Under the pieces are notes generated by a model that searched no databases, was not told the DNA's origin, and saw only the letters and a program-made list of their open reading frames with translations. From Natronobacterium texcoconense (lineage in GTDB: Archaea; Halobacteriota; Halobacteria; Halobacteriales; Natrialbaceae), in NCBI RefSeq assembly GCF_900104065.1, contig NZ_FNLC01000001.1, forward strand, positions 1,054,001 to 1,118,000: 64,000 nucleotides of DNA, read 5' to 3'. The translations under genes and the position numbers were made by a program. Below, one piece after another: positions 58,668-64,000 of the stretch (the stretch's first letter is position 1; the number at the start of each line of letters is the position of its first letter).

Positions 58668-59769
58668 TTCGACACAGCAACTCGGCGGAACGGTACAGCA
58701 GTCGATCGTCGATCCGATCGGCCGGGGACTCACGCGGGTCCTCGCACCGATCGACCGGACGTTCGACCCGATTGCGGATCGGTTCAACCGCCGCTTCGGG
58801 GCGTACGTCGGGACGATGACCGGCCTCCAGCTGTTCATGTTGCTTTCGACGCTGGTCGTCCTGCTCGCGGCGCCGCTGTGGACGCCGTACCTGGTCGGCA
58901 ACTACATGCGTACACTGACGCTTGCTGCTATCTGGGCCATCTTCGCGATGGGCTGGGACTTCCAGAGCGGCTACACGGGCTACATCAGTTTCGGTCACTC
59001 CGTACTGTCCGGTGCGGCCGCGTACGCGACCGCGCTGCTCGTAACTCACGTCGACCCCGGGCTCGGACTCTGGGTGACGATCCCGGTCTCGATCCTCGCA
59101 GCGGTCGTCGTGGGACTCGTGATCGGCCTGCCGTCGCTGCGGCTTCACGGGCCGTACTTCTCGCTGATCACGTTCGTCGCCGTCCTGCTGTTCTATCGGC
59201 TGACCTACGCGTTCCCGGGACTGCTGGGCGGCGAGACCGGATTCAGCGGCGTCGAGATGTGGTACACCGGAGCCGACCCGGTCGCCCGATACTACGTCAT
59301 GCTGCTCCCGATGCTAGCCATCGCGGTCGTACTGACCGTCATCGCGCGGTCGAACGTCGGGATGATCCTCGTAGCAATCCGCGAGAACGAGGCCGCTGTC
59401 TCGGCCGCGGGGCTCGACCCCACCAAGTTCAAGCTCTGGTCGTTCGGCATCAGCTCGTTCGTGATGGGCGTCGGCGGCGTCATGCTCGCTCACTTCTACG
59501 GCAACGTCGACCCGATGACGTTCATCGTCGTCGACAACAGCATCGAGATCATCGCGATGGCGGTGATCGGCGGCATGAGTTCAATCCTCGGCGCGTTAGG
59601 CGGTGCATTCCTCTTCATCGTGTTGCGCGACGAGATCCTGCACGGACTCGGACACGTCCGCTGGGTAGTGCTGTGGCTGCTGGTACTTACCGTGCTGGTA
59701 CTCGCTCGAGACGGGCTGTTCCGAATCCTCTGGCACGTCGTTGGTGCCATCGGAGGTGATCGAGAGTGA
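58660..59769 (+). CDS. livM: branched-chain amino-acid-type ABC permease LivM
   Basis: 369 residues from ATG. An N-terminal soluble stretch of ~45 residues is followed by about 8-10 hydrophobic segments, including GMGWDFQSGYTGYISFGHSV-like sequence and VIGGMSSILGALGGAFLFIV, the loop contacting the ATPase. Its start overlaps the end of livH, a sign of translational coupling. Its TGA shares bases with the GTG start of livG. Confidence 0.92.
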   Translation: MSDSTQQLGGTVQQSIVDPIGRGLTRVLAPIDRTFDPIADRFNRRFGAYVGTMTGLQLFMLLSTLVVLLAAPLWTPYLVGNYMRTLTLAAIWAIFAMGWDFQSGYTGYISFGHSVLSGAAAYATALLVTHVDPGLGLWVTIPVSILAAVVVGLVIGLPSLRLHGPYFSLITFVAVLLFYRLTYAFPGLLGGETGFSGVEMWYTGADPVARYYVMLLPMLAIAVVLTVIARSNVGMILVAIRENEAAVSAAGLDPTKFKLWSFGISSFVMGVGGVMLAHFYGNVDPMTFIVVDNSIEIIAMAVIGGMSSILGALGGAFLFIVLRDEILHGLGHVRWVVLWLLVLTVLVLARDGLFRILWHVVGAIGGDRE

Positions 59770-60494
59770 CGATCCTCGAGGTAGACAGCCTGACCAAACG
59801 CTTCGGCGGCCTCGTCGCCGTCGACGACGTCTCGTTTTCGATCGACCGCGGCGAGATCGTCGGGCTGATCGGCCCCAACGGATCGGGCAAGACGACGGTG
59901 TTCAACTGCATTATGAGTATCTACGACGTAACCGACGGTGCGATCCGGTTCGACGGCGAGGAGATCACGGACGCGAAGACCCACGAGATCGTCAACCGTG
60001 GAGTCGCCCGCGTCTCCCAGGAGTCGAACCCGATCGATCGCTACCCCGTCGCGGGCAACATCAAACTGTTCACGCTGCCCAACAGCGTCCGCTCGTTCTA
60101 CGGCGGCGCCGACGAGCAGGAAATCTACGCCTACGCCGAGCGCGTCGGTCTCGGCGACAAACTCGAGGAACAGCCGGACGAACTCCCCCACGCGGACGTC
60201 CGACGTCTCGAGATTGCGAAGGCGCTGGCGACCGAACCCGACGTGCTCTTGCTCGACGAACCGTTCGCGGGGATGAATCAGGCCGAAATCGCGACCCTCT
60301 CGAAACAGATCGAAGCGATGCGCGAGGAGGGGATCACCATGATCGTGGTCGATCACAACATGAGCGGACTGATGCAACTGGTAGACCGAACCGTCGTCTT
60401 GCACAACGGGTCCAAACTGGCCGCGGGCCTGCCCGAGGAAATCGTCGAGGACGACTCCGTCCAGGAGGCGTACCTGGCCGGGGAGGGGATCTAG
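59766..60494 (+). CDS. livG: ABC transporter ATPase LivG-type, signature motif altered
   Basis: 242 residues from GTG. Walker A is GLIGPNGSGKTT, the Q-loop lies in ARVSQESNPID, Walker B is VLLLDEPFAGM and the switch His is in IVVDHNM. Where ABC proteins have LSGGQ (LivG: x-L-A-Y-G-Q-Q-R-R-L-E-I-A), this one reads L-P-H-A-D-V-R-R-L-E-I-A, so the signature residues Ser/Gly and Gln are replaced. Probably a partly degenerate half of a heterodimer with LivF. Confidence 0.9.
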   Translation: MTILEVDSLTKRFGGLVAVDDVSFSIDRGEIVGLIGPNGSGKTTVFNCIMSIYDVTDGAIRFDGEEITDAKTHEIVNRGVARVSQESNPIDRYPVAGNIKLFTLPNSVRSFYGGADEQEIYAYAERVGLGDKLEEQPDELPHADVRRLEIAKALATEPDVLLLDEPFAGMNQAEIATLSKQIEAMREEGITMIVVDHNMSGLMQLVDRTVVLHNGSKLAAGLPEEIVEDDSVQEAYLAGEGI

Positions 60495-61214
60495 ATGAGC
60501 GACGATCCACTCCTCGAGATCGAAGACGTCCACGTCTACTACGGCAAGTCCCACGCCTTGAAGGGCGTCTCCGAGACGATCCATCGCGGCGAGATCGTCG
60601 GGATCATCGGCCCTAACGGTGCCGGCAAGACGACGCTGCTGAACGCGATCGCCGGCTTCGTCGACTACGAGGGAACGATCCGGTTCAAGGGCCAGGATCT
60701 CCAGACGATGTCCTCACAGGAGGCCGTCGAGAACGGCCTGATCTACTGTACCGAGAAACGCGATCTCTTCCCGTTTTTCTCGGTCCACGAGAACCTGCTG
60801 ATGGGCGCACAGTTCCGCGACGACCGCGCGGCCGTCCGCGAGGACCTCGAGATGGTCTACGACCTGTTCCCGCGACTCGACGAGCGCCGTGATCAGGAGG
60901 CCGAGACGATGAGCGGCGGCGAACAGCAGATGCTCGCGATCGGCCGCGCGCTGATGGGTGACCCGGACCTCCTGATGCTCGACGAACCCACGATCGGACT
61001 GGCTCCGGTCATCATCGAGGACATCGACCGCGCGATCGAACGCCTCCACGACGAAGGGCTGACGATCTTCCTCGCGGAACAGAATTCGACGTTCGCGCTA
61101 AACCACGCCGAACGCCTCTCACTGCTCGAGACCGGCGAGGTCGAACTCGCGGGCAGCGCCGACGAGTTTCAGGACGACGACTACATCCGCGAGGCCTACA
61201 TCGGCGTCCACTGA
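60495..61214 (+). CDS. livF: ABC transporter ATPase LivF-type
   Basis: 239 residues from ATG, directly abutting the livG stop. Walker A GIIGPNGAGKTT, signature TMSGGEQQMLAIGRAL, Walker B LLMLDEPTIGL and the switch His replaced by Gln in IFLAEQNSTF, as usual in LivF. With livG it makes the nucleotide-binding pair, with only this subunit carrying a normal signature. Last gene of the operon. Confidence 0.93.
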   Translation: MSDDPLLEIEDVHVYYGKSHALKGVSETIHRGEIVGIIGPNGAGKTTLLNAIAGFVDYEGTIRFKGQDLQTMSSQEAVENGLIYCTEKRDLFPFFSVHENLLMGAQFRDDRAAVREDLEMVYDLFPRLDERRDQEAETMSGGEQQMLAIGRALMGDPDLLMLDEPTIGLAPVIIEDIDRAIERLHDEGLTIFLAEQNSTFALNHAERLSLLETGEVELAGSADEFQDDDYIREAYIGVH

Positions 61215-61235
61215 GTCAACGTCTTCCTTCCTGCG

Positions 61236-61526
61236 TTATCGTGACCGGTACTCGAGGCCGCGGAGCGCGCCACCGACCGCGAGCAACGCGACCGCAATCG
61301 TCACGATCGGCGTCTCACAGCGATTGACGCCGCCGTCGGGCGAGTAGGCCATCCATCCCAGGTAGAACTCGTAGTACTCGAATCCACCGGGCGGTTCGTC
61401 ACCGGGGTAGCCGACGTCGGTACAGGCCGAAAGCGGTAACTCCGGAAACGAGAGGGAACTGAGGAGGACGACGAGGAAACCAGTGAATAGAAACACGTTC
61501 GCGACAGCCACCAGGCGACTCGGCAT
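61236..61526 (-). CDS. small membrane protein with two hydrophobic segments
   Basis: 96 residues from ATG. Segments AVANVFLFTGFLVVLLSSL (about 7-26) and TIAVALLAVGGALRGL (about 74-90) flank a polar extracytoplasmic loop carrying a pair of cysteines (SACTDVGYP, NRCETP). The pairing suggests a possible disulfide outside the membrane. No family recognised. Ends 21 bp after livF on the other strand. Confidence 0.68.
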   Translation of the reverse strand: MPSRLVAVANVFLFTGFLVVLLSSLSFPELPLSACTDVGYPGDEPPGGFEYYEFYLGWMAYSPDGGVNRCETPIVTIAVALLAVGGALRGLEYRSR

Positions 61527-61623
61527 AGCCGATAGTTCTCACGCACCTACTATATTTTCGTGGATGAACGAGTTATTCCCCGGCCGAGAGCCCACGAAGC
61601 GACTCGCCGCCGACCGTTTCGGA

Positions 61624-61776
61624 TCAATCACTGGTCGTTCGCGGGCGTTCGCTATACTCGTCTCCGAAGAATCGCTTCAATGCCAGCATCGTTCCGGCGT
61701 ATGAAGCACCCAAAACGCCTGCGAGGAGCAGTATTCCGAAGAGAACGGTGAAACTGAACAGGACGCTCTGTACCAT
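61624..61776 (-). CDS. 50-residue single-pass membrane micro-protein
   Basis: ATG at 61776 (the longer frame to 61830 overlaps the helicase stop). One hydrophobic helix, LFSFTVLFGILLLAGVLGAS, is followed by a positively charged tail KRFFGDEYSERPRTTSD. It starts 50 bp after the stop of the helicase gene on the same strand. Function unknown. Confidence 0.55.
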   Translation of the reverse strand: MVQSVLFSFTVLFGILLLAGVLGASYAGTMLALKRFFGDEYSERPRTTSD

Positions 61777-61826
61777 ACCCGAAAATACACTGGGTTGACA
61801 AAAAGGATACTGGTCGACCTGCTGTG

Positions 61827-64000
61827 TCACTCCCCCGAGGAGAGCCCACGAAGCGACTCGTCGCCGATCTCCTCTAACACGTGCTCGTGAAACGCCTGCA
61901 GCGCCGCGCTCTCGTCTTCCGCGAGGACGACGTCGCTTGCCGACAGCGTCGCGAGGCCGAACGCACGCGGCGTCGGCGAATCGACGAGGTGGCGCTCGAG
62001 GTCGATCTCGCCCGACTCGATTCCGGCGACGATCTCCTCGATCTCCGCGACGTTGAGTTTGTCCTCGAGAATTTCGCGGTAGGTCTCCTCGATCACGGCG
62101 AAGTTCTCGAGGTCCTCCGCGAATCCCAGTAGCATCTCGCTCGAGACCTGCTGTTCGCTCGCGGACTTCTCGTAGCCCTTGTAGCGTTTGAGGATCATCA
62201 GCGACCGCGTCGCGTTGATCCGGAAGTACCGCTGCAGGAGGTCGGTATCGTTCAGTGCCGCACGCAGGTCCTCCCGGACCTCGTCGGGATCGAGGTCCTC
62301 GACGATCCCTTCGATGTCGACTTTCCGGTTCAGCGGCATCGAAAGGACGAAGCCGTTGTCCGCGACGGCCACACGGACGTTGGCTGTGGCTTCCTGTGCA
62401 CAGTGGTAGGCCAGCAGCCGCGAGAGGCCGTCGTTGAACTTCCGGCCGTACGCCGAGTGGACGTAGTAGTGGCGTTCGTACTCGTCACGGTCGCGTTCGA
62501 CCTCGATCGTGAGCCGATCGGTCGTGCTGACGCTCTCGACCCCGGCGTACTGTAGCTGGTGGTCGAACAGCCGCGCGATCGCTCGGACGCTGTCGTCATC
62601 CAGCGGGAACTCCCGGAGCCAGGCGCGAACCCGCGGCGGCCCGCCGTCCTCGTAATGCTCGAGAAGCTGTTTCTGAAACGCGAGGATCTCGCAGCCGAGG
62701 TCGTACGACAGCGGCAGCCGTTCGGAGTACCACGAGGGGACGGTCGGCCGCGCGCTCGTCCGGTCGACGTAGACCTTCGAGCCGCGCCGGTACTGGTACT
62801 CGAAGTGGTCGCCCCCGAGGACGAAGACGTCGCCCTTCTCGAGGGTGTCGAGGTAGCTTTCGTCTAGCTGGCCGACCCACTCGTCGCTCGCGCGGGTGTA
62901 GACGTCGCAGGTAAAGGAGTCGGGGATGGTGCCGATGTTCGTCATGTAGATCACCCGCGCCAGCCGTCCCCGTTTGCCGATCAGGGGCTGGCCGACGGGG
63001 TACTCCTCGTGGTGGTGCTCTCCGTCAGGTGGGTCGTTTTCGTCACACCAGATCTTCGCGTAGACGTTCTTGTCCTCTAAACCGGCGTAGTCGGCGGTGA
63101 GATAGCGCACGAGCGACTCCCACTCCTCCTCGGAGTAGTTCCGGTAGGGGTAGGCTCGCCGCAGAATGTCTTTGATTTCCGACTCCGGCCGAATCTCGGC
63201 GATCGCCATCCCGTAGACGTGTTGGGCCGCGACGTCCTGGGCGTTCTCCGGGATCGACACCGAGTCGACGAATCCGTCCTCGGCCTTCTTCAGCATCACG
63301 GCACACTCGAGCAGTTCGTCCCGATCGAGCGCGATTACTCGCCCGGTGACGGTCTGGCCGACGCGATGCCCTGCACGGCCGACCCGCTGGAGGAGCGCGG
63401 CGACGGATTTCGGCGAGCCGACCTGGACGACGAGGTCGACGTGGGGCATGTCGATCCCCAGTTCCAGCGAGGTCGAGGAGGTCACGACGTCGAGACTGCC
63501 CTCCTTGAGCCGTGCTTCGACGTCCTGGCGGACCTCTTTCGAGAGGCTTCCGTGGTGGCAGGCGGAGTTGTCCTCGTCGTAGCCGTCGAATCGCTCGCGG
63601 AGGTTGTGCAGGACGCGTTCTGCCCCCGACCGCGTGTTCGTGAACACGAGCGTGTTCGTGTGCTCCTGGACGTGCTCGTGGAGCATCCGGTAGAACCGCT
63701 CCTGAACGACCTCGCGGGAGGTGTTGATCAGGTCGTCGGTCGGACACTCGAGTTCGAGGTCGAACTCGCGGGCGAAGCGGGCGTCGACGATGTCGTACTC
63801 GCGGGACTCCCCACCAGGCCCGTCGCCGTCTCCCGGGTCGCTTCGCTCCCCGCTCGACCGTTCCGAGACGCGTGGCGTCTCGCGACCGACGAGAAACTCT
63901 GCAACCCCCTCGAGCGGTTCGATCGTCGCCGAACAGCCGATCCGGGTAATATCGTGGTCGGTCATCGCCTCGAGTCGCTCGAGGCTCACCGAGAGGTGGG
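61827..64000 (-). CDS. Lhr-type superfamily 2 helicase, N-terminus outside the window
   Basis: About 724 C-terminal residues are visible; the frame is still open at the window end and reads H-L-S-V-S-L-E-R-L at its edge, a match to Lhr-family helicases. Motif III is GCSATIEP, motif IV NTLVFTNTRSGAERV, motif V GIDMPHVDLVVQ and motif VI QRVGRAGHRVG. The C-terminal part is the Lhr-core winged-helix and beta-barrel region. The N-terminal DEAD-type Walker motifs are off the window. A DNA-repair or RNA helicase role is known for the family, not for this gene. Confidence 0.9.
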   Translation of the reverse strand, partial: HLSVSLERLEAMTDHDITRIGCSATIEPLEGVAEFLVGRETPRVSERSSGERSDPGDGDGPGGESREYDIVDARFAREFDLELECPTDDLINTSREVVQERFYRMLHEHVQEHTNTLVFTNTRSGAERVLHNLRERFDGYDEDNSACHHGSLSKEVRQDVEARLKEGSLDVVTSSTSLELGIDMPHVDLVVQVGSPKSVAALLQRVGRAGHRVGQTVTGRVIALDRDELLECAVMLKKAEDGFVDSVSIPENAQDVAAQHVYGMAIAEIRPESEIKDILRRAYPYRNYSEEEWESLVRYLTADYAGLEDKNVYAKIWCDENDPPDGEHHHEEYPVGQPLIGKRGRLARVIYMTNIGTIPDSFTCDVYTRASDEWVGQLDESYLDTLEKGDVFVLGGDHFEYQYRRGSKVYVDRTSARPTVPSWYSERLPLSYDLGCEILAFQKQLLEHYEDGGPPRVRAWLREFPLDDDSVRAIARLFDHQLQYAGVESVSTTDRLTIEVERDRDEYERHYYVHSAYGRKFNDGLSRLLAYHCAQEATANVRVAVADNGFVLSMPLNRKVDIEGIVEDLDPDEVREDLRAALNDTDLLQRYFRINATRSLMILKRYKGYEKSASEQQVSSEMLLGFAEDLENFAVIEETYREILEDKLNVAEIEEIVAGIESGEIDLERHLVDSPTPRAFGLATLSASDVVLAEDESAALQAFHEHVLEEIGDESLRGLSSGE

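Noticed and set aside
1-64000. tRNA/rRNA genes, CRISPR arrays, insertion sequences or integrase sites
   Set aside because: No direct-repeat array, no transposase or integrase product and no tRNA-like T-loop/acceptor pattern was noticed; a dedicated tRNA and repeat search would be needed to exclude them formally.

Overview
The window is haloarchaeal chromosome (class Halobacteria). By eye it is GC-rich and full of CTCGAG-type words. Its proteins are strongly acidic (Asp/Glu-rich, Lys-poor), many starts are leaderless with a TATA-like box about 25-30 bp upstream, and the gene set is archaeal: a CetZ tubulin homologue, a GGGP synthase-type lipid gene, archaeal MetRS with a C-terminal tRNA-binding domain, Dph6, an MfnA-type decarboxylase, a DUF373 membrane protein, TRAM and DHH proteins, an Lhr-type helicase and several very small zinc-finger proteins. 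The genus cannot be fixed from this sequence. I saw no transposase, integrase, rRNA, tRNA or CRISPR array; the region reads as stable core chromosome.

Layout. 1-5.7 kb: the end of an SDR oxidoreductase, a small minus-strand operon, a GGGP synthase homologue, a TRAM protein, a radical SAM/HhH protein, a tiny zinc ribbon and an Hsp20. 5.8-13.5 kb: mostly minus strand, with a creatininase/FAD-oxidoreductase pair (ATGA overlap), a Nudix/unknown/glycosyltransferase operon, a membrane-anchored DHH phosphoesterase, an NAD-dependent epimerase-like protein and two more tiny zinc proteins. 13.6-22 kb: plus strand, with CetZ, a GH2-like protein, a coiled-coil protein, an SppA-like protease, DUF373, Dph6 and a YciF ferritin-like protein. 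22-43.5 kb: pyruvate kinase, a GYD protein, an ArsR-type regulator divergent from a Tat-exported serine hydrolase, MetRS, an NSS transporter, MfnA, PEP synthase, PhzF, MATE, ThiC, an S1-like peptidase and a phosphoribosyltransferase. 43.5-52.8 kb: a P-type ATPase with unusual metal sites, a flavin oxidoreductase, a Tat-exported repeat protein, an HTTM membrane protein, CspA, a methyltransferase and an Mqo-like dehydrogenase. 53.1-55.4 kb: a PTPS-like/glycosyltransferase/methyltransferase cluster. 55.6-61.2 kb: an Lrp-type regulator divergent from a complete five-gene branched-chain amino-acid-type ABC transporter. 61.2-64 kb: two small membrane proteins and an Lhr-type helicase running off the end.

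How the genes work together. Central carbon is represented by pyruvate kinase and PEP synthase, which act in opposite directions on PEP and pyruvate. Thiamine (ThiC), CoA (MfnA, by family knowledge) and isoprenoid-lipid synthesis (GGGPS) are present. The Lrp regulator beside the Liv operon suggests amino-acid-responsive uptake.

The most unusual items are: (i) an approximately 83-bp dispersed palindromic element in three copies (5721-5803, 22011-22093, 51337-51420), each starting inside the TGA stop codon of a flanking gene; (ii) a P1B-like ATPase whose membrane CPC motif reads SPW and whose HMA domain has lost a cysteine; (iii) a LivG ATPase with no recognisable ABC signature motif; (iv) a PTPS-like enzyme with Glu in place of the catalytic Cys, next to a glycosyltransferase and a methyltransferase; (v) perfect inverted repeats at promoters of thiC, the MATE gene, the GGGPS gene and cetZ.
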